Shown: in pieces, positions 21,607-34,100 of the stretch
Layout: each line of letters starts with the position of its first letter
Position numbering within the stretch: position 1 is the first letter of the stretch
Assembly (NCBI GenBank): GCA_026214975.1
Contig: CM047805.1
Span: forward strand, 193,511,620 to 193,575,619
DNA: 64,000 bases
Source of the DNA: Gentiana macrophylla
Lineage: Eukaryota; Streptophyta; Magnoliopsida; Gentianales; Gentianaceae
Direction of reading: 5' to 3'
Position numbers and translations under genes: made by a program
The notes under the pieces: generated by a model
What the model was told of the DNA's origin: nothing
Database searches by the model: none
Seen by the model: only the letters and a program-made list of their open reading frames with translations

Positions 21607-22660
21607 TCAACCCATCTTATATTGCTTATTCAGTTTCCCTTGCCCTTTTAAGTACTTGATAGACTCGTGATCAGTGTGGATGGTGAACTCTCTAGGCCGT
21701 AAATAGTGCTGCCATGTTTGTAAACAACGAACCAACGCATACAACTCTTTATCATACGTAGAATAATTAAGTACAGCTCCTTTTAGTTTCTCACTAAAGT
21801 ACGCAACATGCCTACTTTCTTGTATTAAAACACCACCAATCCCCACACCCGATGCATCACATTCAAGTTGGAACATCTTATTAAAATCAGGTAATGCAAG
21901 TATAGGCGCAGAAATAAGCATAGACTTAAGAGTTTCAAAAGCTTCCATGTGACGTTGTTCCCACACAAATGGTGCATTCTTTTTGACGAGCTCATTGAGG
22001 GGAGCTGCTATGGAGCTGAATCCCTTCACAAAACGTCTATAGAAGCTTGCAAGGCCATGGAAACTACGTACTTGTGCAGCCGTGGAAGGTTCAGGCCACT
22101 CTTGTATTGCCTTGATCTTTTCTTGGTCCACTTCCACACCTTTAGCACTAATAACAAAGCCAATAAAGACAACACTCTCCAAACAAAAATTACACTTTTT
22201 GAGATTAGCATATAATTCGTGTTCTCTAAGTGTATGCAAAATAGCCTACAAATGTTCAACATGATCATCAAATGTAGTGCTATAAATAAGTATATCATCG
22301 AAGTACACAACTACAAAGTGATTTATAAATTCCCGAAGGACCTCATTCATAAGTCTCATAAACGTGGAAGGTGCATTAGTTAAACCAAATGGCATGACAA
22401 GCCACTCATATAATCTAAAAGTGGTTTTAAAAGCTGTTTTCCACTCATCACCCTCCCAAATACGTACTTGATAGTAGCCACTCTTCAAATCAATTTTAGT
22501 AAAAAAAAATGGCTACCATGCAAATTATCAAGCATATCATCTAGTCTGGGGATAGGATATCGATACTTTACCGTTATCCGGTTGATTGCACGACAATCTG
22601 TGCACATACGCCATTCTCCCGTCTTCTTGGGGACCACAATGACTGGGACTGCACAAGGGC
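21607..22660 (-). pseudogene. pol: reverse transcriptase and RNase H of gypsy element 3
   Basis: RT motifs are [11 protein letters not shown] near 22600, [12 protein letters not shown] near 22380 and catalytic Y-F-D-D at 22294-22305. RNase H follows in the frame 22239-21607: [20 protein letters not shown] near 21860, Y-D-K-E-L-Y-A-L and H-T-D-H-E-S-I. Breaks are at about 22660 (frame change), about 22490 and 22243-22245. The stretch 21418-21606 is the decayed RNase H to integrase linker. Confidence 0.85.
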
Positions 22661-23509
22661 TCATGGACTCGCGAATCTTCCCTTCTCCAACAGCTCCTCA
22701 ACTTGCTTTTGTATCTCCATGATCTCCGTGGGGTTGGCTCTATAGGATGGCCGGTTTGGTAGCACGGAACCGGGTACAAAGTCAATTTGATGCTCCACTC
22801 CTCTTATTGGTGGCAGCCCCTTAGGTTCCTCCTCCGGAAAGACATCCTTGAATTCCGGCAAAATAGAATAAATCGCACTAGGGAGAGAATCGGTTAAATC
22901 GGATATAGAAAGTAAACAAGGGGTAGGGGAGTCAGAATTTTTAAGTACAAGAATATAAATTGGATTTCCAGCCCCTACGGCCTTTATCATTAAATTCCGA
23001 TTGACCTTACTAGTGTGTGAGGTGGCGTGCTTACCTTGTTTATTAACTTTTGGATCACATTCAGCCTTATTTACCCGAGCTACAACCCCTTCCTTACCCA
23101 CGGCTTTATTATCGTTTTGTGTTGCTTGGTGACGCAACCGGAAAGCCGTCATCTTAAGTTGTTCATCTTGCGCTTCCTTAGGGGTCATTGGGTGCAAAAC
23201 AATGGTCTTGCCTTTATAAGGCAGTGAATATCGGTTTAAATAGCCATCATAAGAAACATGTCTATCGAATTGCCACGGACGACCTAAAAGTAGGTGTGTG
23301 ACGTGCATAGGAAGAACATCACAAAGTACCTCATCATGAAATTTACCAATCTGAAAATTAACGAGTGCTTGTGAGTTGACGTGTGTTTCCCCCTCATCAC
23401 TCAACCATTGTAGTTGATAGGGTTTGGGGTGTGGTAACGTGGGAATACGCAAAGTTTCAACAAGTAACGTACTAACCACATTAGTGCAACTACCCGAATC
23501 AATAATCAA
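22661..23509 (-). CDS. pol: protease and RT N-terminus of gypsy element 3 (open frame, partial)
   Basis: An open frame of 282 codons. It starts with the protease active-site region [10 protein letters not shown] and carries the second block [10 protein letters not shown] near residue 75. A charged linker follows, then the RT entry region ([11 protein letters not shown], then I-D-F-V-P-G near residue 240, and V-E-E-L-L-E-K-G). It is continuous with gag in biology; the 4-base overlap with the upstream frame (23506-23509) may be a frameshift site or a mutation. Confidence 0.8.
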   Translation of the reverse strand: MIIDSGSCTNVVSTLLVETLRIPTLPHPKPYQLQWLSDEGETHVNSQALVNFQIGKFHDEVLCDVLPMHVTHLLLGRPWQFDRHVSYDGYLNRYSLPYKGKTIVLHPMTPKEAQDEQLKMTAFRLRHQATQNDNKAVGKEGVVARVNKAECDPKVNKQGKHATSHTSKVNRNLMIKAVGAGNPIYILVLKNSDSPTPCLLSISDLTDSLPSAIYSILPEFKDVFPEEEPKGLPPIRGVEHQIDFVPGSVLPNRPSYRANPTEIMEIQKQVEELLEKGRFASP

Positions 23510-24890
23510 GTTACAAGTTCTACCCCCAATACCACACGTGGATTGAAAATGTTATCACGCAGCGTATTGTCATCAATTTTAGTTTGTGCAGCCAATACAC
23601 GTTGTAAAACACCACATACACCCGAACCATAAGAAGAAGTAGCACTAACATGCAGCAAATTATCATCATCGCTATCACTATGTGCGCTATTATCATCCTT
23701 ATCGGAGTCAGATTCAAATTCAGGAGGTTCTAACTCAACGCCAACAGCCCGTAAAACACGCTTATTAGGACAATAACGAGCACAATGACCTCTACCACGA
23801 CACCTAAAACAAGCCATATCACGTGCACGTTCAACACTAGGAGCACCCTTTTCACGCATGTCTTTTGTTTTAGCATCAGAATAAGGATAATTCAATTTAC
23901 GTGGTTTAAAATCATCTTTAGGACGTGTATTAGGCTGATTGGAAACATTAGAAGACGAAGATGTAGTACCTCGTCCAAAAGAAGAGTAAGTAGAGCAAGT
24001 GTTACCATAAGAAGCTTTATATACAGCCCGTTCAGCCAAGCGCTTTTGCACCATGATTGCACCTTGTAGAAGCTCGGCTTTGGTGCGATAATTCTGTAAT
24101 TCGACGTGGCAAGCAATATCGTGTCGAAGGCCACATTGGAAACGCTGCATTGTCGCTTCATCATCCTCTTCTACATTGGCTTTAAGCATAGTGAGGCGCA
24201 AATCTTCATCAAACTCCTGTACGGTGCGATTTCCTTGACGTAACAACGTTTGTAACTTGCGGAGCTGATCCCTATAGTAATGAGTAGGTACCCATTGTTG
24301 CTTCATGATCTCTTTGAGCACCGCCCATGAAGTGATCTCACCATCACGTCTTCTTCGACGTTGGGCCTGGAGTTGGTCCCACCAATGCATGGCCGTATCG
24401 GTAAACTCCATCGTCGTAGGTTGTACCTGTTTAGCATCACTAAAATTTGTGTAAGAGAAAACTTGAGAAACTTTCATCTCCCAAGCTAAATACCTGTCCG
24501 GATCAGCCTTACCATCAAACGGTGGAATTTTGTATTTCACATTACGTGAATCGTCATGTGGGGAATTTGGACAGCCCCCAGATATCGTTGGGAATGAGAG
24601 CTCGACCTGCATCAACAACACGGTTAGGTGGGGGGATTTACCTCAGTTGGCCGTTGACGTATTTAGAGTGTAAGTGCATGGATGGCATTCAGAACGTCCT
24701 GATGTTTACGTTCATATTCAGCATGGCGACGTTGAGAGTCGTCACGAACCGTGTCAATTTTTTCAGACATTTAAGCATGTGCATGAGCCAGTTCTCGTTC
24801 AAGTTCATCAGCAATATCTTGCCGTGTGGTTTCGAGTGCCTGAGCAAGTTTATCGTCGAAAGCTTTCTGGAGAAGTTTATCATCAGCCAT
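23506..24890 (-). pseudogene. gag: gag of gypsy element 3
   Basis: The natural start is probably ATG at 24890 (M-A-D-D-K-L-L-Q), followed by a charged, helical region; the frame then breaks and resumes in the 371-codon frame 24621-23506. The gag core shows P-P-F-D-G-K-A-D-P-D-R-Y, then W-W-D-Q-L, then W-V-P-T-H-Y-Y, then L-R-Q-G-N-R-T-V-Q-E-F. A classical zinc knuckle C-F-R-C-x4-H-C-A-R-Y-C (C-x2-C-x4-H-x4-C) lies at 23770-23811. The tail is acidic. Stops near 24775 and 24660 make the whole gene non-functional. Confidence 0.85.
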
Positions 24891-25702
24891 AGTTTGAGGC
24901 TTATGGTGACTTAACTCATGTTCACTCGTGTTTAACTCACACAACCCTCGGAGGAATAAGAACTCGAACACAAAGAGAAAAAAATTATTTTCCCGCCAAA
25001 TTTCATGGAAAATGAAGCAAAAATTTTCCTGGTAAAATTAAATTTTGTTCCAGGGCTCCTGACACAGTACTAGTCACGAAAACACAAAAAAAATTTCGTG
25101 CCAATTTTTTTTTTCTAAAAACAGAATGTGAAGCTCGTGTGGTGTGTGTAGAGACAATCAAATTTTCTGGAAGTGCTTCGTCAAGATTGATCGGAGTACT
25201 ACTCTTTCGATCGAAAATCAAGAATCCGGTTTCCTTAAATTCTTGATAATTCTTGATGTTCTTGATTCGGTTTTTGGAGTGTCGATCAAGAACGAGGAAG
25301 ATACGAGTATTGATTAAATCCCGTAATTTTGTGCTTCGTTCTTCTCTCTTTTTCTTTTCTTTTCTATTTTTTTGTTGTAAAAGGGTTGGCCTTACAATAA
25401 ATTAAGGACTTTACAGCAAATCAAGAAGTAAATGCTGAACAGATTTATTGATTAATTGAAATCGAACTAGTCCAAAAACCTGAATCCGGATGCGATAATA
25501 TGCAGCAAATAGCAGGAATAATTCTGTCCGGATGCGATGAAAAATCAAACGCAGCAGTAGACGTGTAACGCAGCAGCAAATTTCCAAAGAATCCATCCTA
25601 GAACAAATTAGGGTTCTTGGGTTGCAAGAACATCTAGGGTTACGAAAAGAGCAGCAGAAAATCGAGAGTAGTGCAGCAGACGTTGAAGCTTTAATCCCTT
25701 AA
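24891..25702. other. leader of gypsy element 3
   Basis: About 0.8 kb between primer site and gag start, without a supported gene. A block near 25130-25230 is shared, inverted, with 10990-11095 in the 3' region of element 1. Confidence 0.55.
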
Positions 25703-25716
25703 GCTCCGAGACCACT
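25703..25716 (-). other. probable primer binding site of gypsy element 3
   Basis: On the minus strand the sequence after CTATCA is AG then TGGTCTCGGAGC, which matches the initiator tRNA-Met primer site TGGTATCAGAGC at 10 of 12 positions. It lies just inside the putative LTR end at 25717. Confidence 0.5.
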
Positions 25717-26400
25717 TGATAGCAATTTGATTGTAGGATCTAGATCAAAGCTTCGACTTTTGTTGATTCAACAATTGACTTTAAGCTTATACGAATTCAA
25801 GCTAGGGTTTTTCCGATCTGATTGTATAAAACGTGGACTTTTTGGAAATAAAACGAAAGTAACAACAATAATCAATCTCTGATTATTGTCTCGTGATAAT
25901 CCTATCTCAGAATAATTGAAAGAAACTCCAATCTTTGAAAAGTTTCTTGATTATAAACTAGGGTTTAATCTCCAAAATAATCTGCCTAATACGTTCATGT
26001 TTGACAACTATAAATAGCAAAATAGAAACCTAATTCCTAAGGAAGTAAGGCGCCACTTTATCAGCCTTGGGCCTGAATATTAACTTCCTAATTAAATAAA
26101 AAGCCTAATTAAAAATAGCATAATTAAAAGTCCATAAAATATTCAGCAAATATGATTCGCATAAAACGCCCCATACTTGGGCCTTTTGCACATTAAGCCC
26201 AATCAGCAATGAATAGACTTAGAGTAGTTGGATCATCAATACTCGAGGCCTCATTCTCCTTTCCAACGTCTTGGACCAGCTTTGCTTAAGCTTCTCGAGC
26301 TTTCTTCTCTTGAAAACGTGTAATAGGTCTATCTCGAACAATAATAGGATCCTTGGGCTTGTGAATGCATGGCTGATCATCTTGGAGTGCATCATTATAA
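25717..26400 (-). repeat. 5' LTR fragment of gypsy element 3
   Basis: On the minus strand the LTR would end ...GCTATCA at 25717. The left boundary is supported by the adjacent primer site. The right boundary is uncertain because no second LTR copy exists in the window for comparison and no clean target duplication is seen. Confidence 0.4.
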
Positions 26401-28036
26401 TATTCTAAAGATCGGATAATGACGGTTGTACTGTTGCACCCTTTCTGAAAGATTGTTTAAATAACAACCTTGGATCTTGAAATTGAGATACTCAAGGAGT
26501 TACTATCTGATTTAATCAGACCACATCCAAAATTGGTTGTTGGGGATTACGCTAATAAATACTCCTGAACAAGATCAGAAAATCAATTCACCCTAAAGCA
26601 ATGGGAGCATGGTTTAACCATTGACCCGCTGTGATTATGCAGACTTCACAGTCTTCTAGGGGTGATTGATAACCTATGGTCTTTTGGAAGGACTGTATAA
26701 GATTCTGAAAATAAGAGGTTGGTTTAAAGCCATAAACCTATATATGGATTTTTGGTACTCCAGTTCTGTTCATACACTTGTAGAACCACCAGAGTGTCTC
26801 AGGCCCAGAGGGAGTAATTGGATCTACATGGAAAAGAGTCAAATGAATGGGAAAGTTTAACTTTCTAAGCAAAGCCAAGTGGTCTTGGGGGTAATTCCCA
26901 GAGAAGTAGAGAGTCAAACATGGGTGATGCCCTAAAACATTCTCACCACTCAGCCTTGCTTGACTCTATGGAAAGCAGAAAGATTAATAGGGGTGATGCC
27001 CTGAAACTTTCTTGCCCAACAATAGAGCTTAGATTCATTCGGAACAGAAGGGTTTTAGCTTAAATCCAATGGCAGATTGACTGCCTATGCTTATATCCAT
27101 TGGTGGATTAAAGCAAACCTCTAGGTCATTAAAATCCAAATATATTAAATGTGTGAGCTTGACCAAAAGTATTGATGTGTCTTTGTAGACTGGAGAATCA
27201 ATATTGGTAAAATAGTAGACATTAATGTTAATAAAAGATAACACTACAAGAGTTGGAAACAACATGATGTGTTATCTGAAGTCAAGAACTGACGAGCCAA
27301 AGCTTCTCTGAATCAGATGAGTGGACTATATTCTTAGAATTTGATTCGGTCGAATTCATGAGAACAAGTTGTTGGCCGTATCCCATCCATCTTATTGGCT
27401 AAGATGATATAATGCATTTTCGAATGCTAGATTCAACGAGAGGTTTCCTACCCAACCCCTCACGGAATAATTCTCTCAATCTTCAGATATAGAGAAAATG
27501 GGATAGATTCTCTTTTGGATAGAGAAAGTCAGGTTATTAAAAGTCAATAAAAGTCGAGTCTTGTTCGGACGTTGAAATCAGTATAGTGCATCCTCAAGTA
27601 TCTTGAGAGAATGAGGAATCGTTTGCTTTTCCATTCGGGTGCGAACCTGAGTGTCGTTGACTACACTGATTCTGATTTTTTATCGGATTAAGGATGATCG
27701 TGAATCGATCTCAGGCTCTGTGTTTACTCATAGTGATGGAGCTATAGTATGGAGCAATCCAGCACAGCTAGTTTGACTCTGTTAGTCAAATACATAGCAA
27801 CTTTCGTAGCAGCTAAAAAGGCAGTGTGGTTTGAGAAGTTCTTTGTTGGATCAGGAAGTGATTCCAGGTCTCGATGACCCGATACCATTTTACTGTGAAA
27901 ACAGTTGAGAGGTAGCTCATGCAAATGATCTTCGCAATCATAAGAGGTCAAAAGCATATTGAAAGTAAGTACCACCTGGTCAGACAGATTGTGCAAAGAG
28001 GCAACGTTTCGGTCCTAAAGAGCGCCTCGAGCCGAC
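26400..28036 (+). pseudogene. RT and RNase H remnant of copia element 1
   Basis: Broken frames. Near 27690-28036 the copia RNase H can be followed: S-G-S-V-F-T, D-D-P-I-P-F-Y-C-E-N, H-K-R-S-K-H-I-E-S-K-Y-H, V-Q-R-G-N-V. The end continues across the copia 2 insertion: 28031-28036 joined to 37485 gives ...Q-P-A-D-Q-F-T-K-L, the usual 'N-x-A-D-x-x-T-K' end of copia pol. The earlier part (26400-27650) is too decayed for exact domain limits. Confidence 0.7.
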
Positions 28037-30029
28037 TGTTGAAATAGTGTCCTAAACCCAATCGGGTTGGACCGGATCCGACCGGGTCGGATCATTTCTA
28101 CTATTTCTTTATGTTTATACATATATAAAATGGCTTTTCTTTTGTCATATATATATTCTTTTTGAAGAACCAATTATGAATTGTTGTATGATGACGTCCT
28201 TAGTATTAAACTGTGATAGAGAAACCATGATAGGCGATTATGGTTGATGAGATCTCTAATCACTTTAATAAGTTTGATACTTAAATGTCTCTAGGCTGAT
28301 GTACTATTAAACAGGGCATTGATAGTATGAGCAGGCTAGCACGTATTAGATGTCTTCGTCTTTTAAGCGAGAGATAGATCTCGTCTATCGAAGTGTAGAG
28401 ACACTTGGGTATGACGTGAACGTGTATTAGAGAATGCGACGTTAGATCGACCCACTTACACGGATAAGTGTCACACTATGTGGCGGTTGTGTAATTATCC
28501 TTTTGACCGAGTCTTCATGGCATCACGGTGTGGATTGTCATGCTTTGACACTATTGAGGTTTTCAGCCACGGGCGATCATGCGGTAGTGATTGGGTATGA
28601 TCATGAAGCACGCGGAGTATACATGATTGGTCGTCCGGGAATCGCGTATCCTATGATTGGGATCGAATATCCGAAATGGCCTTCTTATAAGGAATGTCTT
28701 ACTCTCGTGAATCTTTGCAAAGTGGGAGTAAACGAGTTACTTCGAGAGAGCATGATATCCAGATTATAAGATACGGTCGTTGATGTTTTGACACTTGACT
28801 AACGACCGTATGGATATTATTACAGCGATAGGATTGTAAGTTACACGGTAACTGTTTCACATGAAAGGTAGTAGTCATTGCATTTGACTCTTCCGATGAT
28901 TGGGGGTCACGGTGTGTTGCTAGACGCTATCCCGTGATCGTTAGGTATAAAGGGCATTTTCGTAATTTGTACTTTGTGTCTACGGGCAACATATTCGGAA
29001 ACCTATCGGGTCACACACATATGAACATCTAGCCGGATTAAAATGTGGTTATAGATGATAACCAAATAAGGAAAGAATTTATCTCGAGGCTATAAAGGTT
29101 ATAGTGGTAAATTAATATGGTGGTGTTTATTTATTATGAATAAATTAAATACAAGATATTAATTATATTAATTAAAGAATATTCCGGAAGCCAATATTTG
29201 GCAATAAGGGGCGCCACATTGAAGTGTATAAGATACACTTGGATTGTGCAATTTAATTAATAGTATTACCAAATATTAATATAAGATATTAATATTTATA
29301 TATATATATTCACACATGCGTGTGTGGTGTGCATATGTGATGCATGCGCACTAGTGTAGTATGTATATATAATATATATATATATATACAGATTTATTTG
29401 TGTAATATATATATATATATGTGATATATACACATGTGTAAATTGATTTATGGTAATATAATAAAGATAAATATTGTCCAAATAAGATATTGACAATATC
29501 TTGGAAATATTCAATATGAGATATTGACAATATCCTAGATTTATTTAATATGAGATATTATAATAAAATGAGATAAATCAATCAAATATATTTTCCTTAT
29601 TTTATTGGAAAAAGGTTTTCTTCTCTTCTACTCTATTGGGGCGCCACCTTCTACTATAAATAAGAGGTGGGTGTCAAGCTCTTTTGTACAACACAATTCC
29701 AAGAACTAATAGTTCTTGTGTAAAATAGAGAGCATCCTATAGAGAGTTGGAGAGAGGGGAAAAAAGTCGGTCTAGCAACCGGAGTTTTCCAATAGCAATC
29801 CATGATGGGATTCCGGTGGGCTGTTCGTGTGGACTAGCGGTAGAGGCCGAACACTTGGGCGGCTCTATGCAGAACTACTCTCCTTAGACGGTCAAACCGT
29901 CGATCTTTTAGATCAACAAAGGTAACCACCGTCTACTACTTGTTTGTTTATTGCTTAAACGAAGTCGATCCTGGTTAAAAGGAAATAAAATTTTAAATTC
30001 CGCTGCGTTCCCGCGTAGATTTCCTAACA
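28037..30029 (+). repeat. 5' LTR of copia element 2
   Basis: It begins TGTTGAAATAGTGTCC and ends GATTTCCTAACA, 1993 bp. A TATA box TATAAATA lies at 29655-29662, followed by a G/A-rich leader start. A (TA)-rich microsatellite is at 29300-29430. The motif GGGGCGCCAC occurs at about 29210 and 29640. Confidence 0.92.
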
Positions 30030-30030
30030 G

Positions 30031-30045
30031 TGGTATCAGAGCGAG
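30031..30045 (+). other. primer binding site of copia element 2 (initiator tRNA-Met)
   Basis: TGGTATCAGAGCGAGC begins one base after the LTR end; this is the standard iMet-complementary site. Confidence 0.92.
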
Positions 30046-31140
30046 CTTCGAGCTTAAGCAATAAGTATGTTAATTTGCGTAGTTAATTTTATCGTTTAAA
30101 TCACGTAATTAAAAGATGAACGATTTCTTATTCACAAAAGTTATACATGAAAAGAAAAGAAAAAAAAAGGTAGATCGGGTGGTGCTCGGCCGACTGGCGG
30201 CGGCACCACCACCACGGCGGCGGTCGGCGGTCGGGCGGCGGCGGAGGCGACTCTTTGCCGGCGATCGGTTGACCGGACAATGCTGGCGGATCTCCAAATT
30301 TTTGTTTTGTGTATTTTGTGATTCAATATGGTTCATAGTTGTGATTGGTAATTCCTCCTTTGTTTAGTTGTGTCATGTGGCTATCCAATGGTTCAAATAG
30401 TTTGGGCCATTGGGATGCCACATGGCATTAAAATAATAATGGCATTTCCAAACTTTGTTTGGATTAGGCCTAGGCCCTTTCCAAATATTTGATTTGGGAA
30501 AAGGCCTAGGCCTATGCCACTTCCAAAATTTTGATTTTGGAAAGTGGCCAGGCCTAAACCAAAATTATTTGGCCTTTCCAAATATTTGATTTGGAATAGG
30601 CCTAGGCCCTTTTCAAATATTTGATTTGTAAAAGGCCTAGACCTAGGCCACTTACAAAATTTGGATTTTGGAAAGTGGCCAGGCCTAAGCCAAATTTGGT
30701 TTAGGAAACCAAAGGCATCCCTTTTGATTACGAATCAAAAGGAAAGAAACAAAAGAGAAATAATTTTAATTTTGATTTATTTTGGAATAGTTCTAATTAA
30801 TTAAAATTAAAATTAAAATCGGTTTAAAATTAATCGTTAATTTTATTTCGATTGAAATCATTTAATTAATTAAATGTTAATTAGTTAATTGATTGGATAA
30901 AATTATGTAATAGATTAAATGTTAATTGATTAATTAAGACGCAAGTAGTTAAATTTTAATTTTATCTTTTTCATAAGATTTTATTGTATGGATTAGATAT
31001 AGTAGATATAATATGATTATATGGACCCCGATTGATCATGGACTCGACCGATAGGATAGATGTGAATGATTTAAATTTTCTTTTGGTTTTAAAAATTGTC
31101 CTAGGCCGTTATGAAGAACGTGACCTAGTTTATTTTCTGC
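30046..31140. repeat. leader of copia element 2: GC-rich insert and hairpin repeats
   Basis: 30175-30290 is a strikingly GC-rich CGG/CCG-type stretch in an AT-rich element. From about 30440 to 30705 two diverged units of roughly 140 bp follow, each with AGGCCTAGGCC palindromes and a stem CCACTTCCAAAA / TTTTGGAAAGTGG. No gag start can be supported here. Confidence 0.7.
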
Positions 31141-34100
31141 ATTTATCCCATTCCCGTTAGATCCCCCCGTGTGCGGCGGGTGTATTTATTTTATTAGATA
31201 GAATTAAATGTAACAAGAATGGAGCAGAAGATAGAGACCAAAGAAAGACGAAAATAAATATCCCATTGGAGAATGGAGCATTAAAGATCCTATTGGCGGT
31301 TGCAGCTACCCTTAGATTGTGACCCGCGGTTTCGTCAGTTTGTATTCGAAACCGCACCTAGGAAAAGTCCATGATCATACCGGTTACTTTACGCATTTAT
31401 TTATTTTGTGCTTGTATTTATTTTATATGATACGATAGATGCATGACTAGGCACGATCTAGATAAATGTGTAGGATGTATGTTTATAGAGATAGACATAT
31501 TTATGATGAGACCATAATTAAAATTAATTAAGTGAATTAATTTACATAAATACTTCCACCTCAAAAGAATCAAGTTGAAATTGCCTCCCCATATTATAAT
31601 GACGGTGAAGAGCCCTTGTTCGGATCCAACTCATCAGCCAAAGCAGGGGGTTGACCTACCTCGGGTATATCGTCATTATCGAGATATGATCGTATGAGAT
31701 CTCACGAATATTGGGGTTATGACTTGACTAAGAAATTCTCTCGCCACCACCAAAGCGGGGGTCGTTTGGATTTTTAGAGGCAAGGGTTTGACTATTTCAT
31801 AAGATAAAAATTTGTCAAAGAGTTGACTAGTCAAACAACAAGAGTCGTATAGGATACGATTGACAAAGGGATGTTGTCTACCTATTATGCTATTTTCGGC
31901 CCACCAGCCAAAGCGGGGGTCGGGGTAGTTTAGTGGGATCTTGTCCACTAAAGAAATTAATAATTCTTGAAAGTCAATTGGAAGTAGTTGACTAGTGGGA
32001 GCAAAATCATAAACCAAAAGACCATTTTTGATTTTGCGTGTATAAACAACAACACTCATTTATTTTCATTTTTATGTTGTAGTTTTAGCAAACTTTATAT
32101 TTATGTTTAATTCTCGATCAGTAAAACCAAATTATGACTGTTAATTTTGAGAAACGTTCTCAAATATAGTTAAGTAATTTTAATCCTTTTAAAAATAAGC
32201 AATGACATGAGCCATCCCGTTATAGTAGTTAGAGACAAGGAGATTACATAATTGATGCAGTGCTCCGAGACTTTAATTACTAATGAAAGCGGAAGCTCAT
32301 GATATGATTAAATCATTTGAAATAAGTTTCAACGAATTAGCCATATATTGGATACGATCCAAGATGATCATTCAGTCATACGATGACAATTAATTCAAAC
32401 GTTGGATAAGAATGACCACATCTAATTTTGGAAAGGTTGTTTTCAAAATTATAAGATTTAAGTATCGACTTAATTCTATCATTGCTTAAAGGTTAATTAA
32501 ATAGTCAATATTTTAAATACGATTTAAAAGGTTAAATAAACTATTTAATAACCTTTAGATTTTCCTTATGAAAGGAAATTGAAAACATAGCTCTTGTGAT
32601 CTTTCTTAAGTCTTATGAAGACTACAATAAGAAACATTTCTCAAGTGCTTAAAGGATTAAAAGGGAAAGTTAGGGCATGTGCTTAAATAGAGAACTTATT
32701 GAAGTTTCTATTCTAGGCAAGTAGGTTGAGATAAATCTATCTAAGTTCAAGTCAACTCTTCTATATATATATGATATCTTGCGAGTGTGACTAAATTAGA
32801 AGGATTAAATACAGATATGGAAGATGAAGCAAACGTTGTGACACTTACTATATTCGGGATCTAGTAAACTGATAATGGAACTAAATAAATGTTATTATGT
32901 TCCGGTTCTTATGAAGAATATGTTTTCAGTTATTTGTTAGGATTTAGTAGACATATTCAATTGTAAAGAATAAATGTTATTCCGATAAAGTTGGAAGGTC
33001 ACTGAATCTAACATACTAGATTGATGTCACTATATGTGATGAGATCTCGACTAAATTTTTGTATGGCTGTTATCCTTGATATTTGTGGTTGTTCTAGACA
33101 TAGTCTCCCTGGAAGGAAAGCGTGTAACTAAACGTCATTCTGATGATGTTGAACCATATGATTATGAATCTTATGGATAATACGTATCTTATCTAAAGAT
33201 GACGAAAATACCCTTTTATGAAAAGGTTGTAAAATCTAGAAAATTGTCTAAAGCCTAAACATACGATGTTTGTTGGCTTGTGACAATTAATGCCACAAAT
33301 AATTGTTTGTTAATCTCTATCACTATTTTTAGAAATAGTTGAATGTACTTATTGAAGTACGACAATTCGGAAAGCCCGAAAAGTTCGAGCTAGTACGAAT
33401 ATAAGATTGATGTGCTACTTAGGAATTAATCTTCAATTGGATTGAAGTAATTAATACCTGAAGGGTGTTTCAGAAGTCGTCTGAAAAAGAATAAGATTCT
33501 CCCTTGAAGGATACCATATTTGGGATACGCAATTAAATTGTGTTCCCAAAATGGAAGCAACACTTTATATGATAAAGATGTGACGCAAGCCATGCGAAGT
33601 ATCCCTTACCTGTTTCGGGATAGTGCCCTTATACTTAACCGAGTTCCGAAGAATAAAGGTTGAATAAATTCCATATTAGATATGGAAGGGGATAATGTCG
33701 AATCTATCTTAACCGATGATTTGAAGTTGTCATAAGCTAAGTCAGAAAGGCTTGGAGCCTAGTACGACATATGCAACTTTGTGGAATATCTTAGCTAGCA
33801 CGCTGGATATCATTTACTTGTCCGCGGAGCAAAATGTTTGTCTCCAAACATGCTGTCTTCTCAAGGAAGTGTTTCTTCCAAAAGAAACAGTGGGAGTAAA
33901 TTAGATCTCAAAAGAGTTTGAGAACCACAAAGATACATTCAACCAATGGAACTTGAGCAGACGCCGCATAGCGATGAGGTGTAGAACACTGCTCAGTGCA
34001 CACAAAAGTCCTGTAAGTCTGTGGATAACCTCAAGCCTGAAAAGGTTGTTGGTATGTTCATCTTGAAGAATGAATATCTCACGACTTATGAAGGAATGTT

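Larger units (their letters stand above)
20641..26400 (-). mobile_element. Ty3/gypsy element 3 (minus strand, truncated at its 3' end)
   Basis: Minus-strand order from right to left is LTR fragment, primer site, leader, gag with CCHC, protease, RT, RNase H, integrase. Integrase breaks off at about 20641 without tail or 3' LTR, directly against the copia 1 integrase. The right limit near 26400 is not defined precisely. Frames are long compared with copia 1, so it is the younger of the two, which fits insertion into copia 1 followed by loss of one end. Confidence 0.85.

Noticed and set aside
28072..28085. A CCGG-ATCCGA-CCGG string in the copia 2 LTR (also at about 35532)
   Set aside because: It is single, without a partner at 21 bp, and far from the TATA box. 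I treat it as coincidence in a GC-rich LTR start; it is a caution against reading too much into one site.
28503..28769. An 88-codon plus-strand frame in the copia 2 LTR, repeated at 36048-36230
   Set aside because: It lies within LTR sequence and appears twice only because the LTR is duplicated; no domain recognised.
29296..29514. Isoleucine/tyrosine-rich frame in the LTR (also 36757-36981)
   Set aside because: Translation of a TA microsatellite.
30109..30367. Arginine/alanine-rich frames on both strands in the copia 2 leader
   Set aside because: They come from the CGG-rich insert, which is open in several frames at once; no protein family is recognisable.
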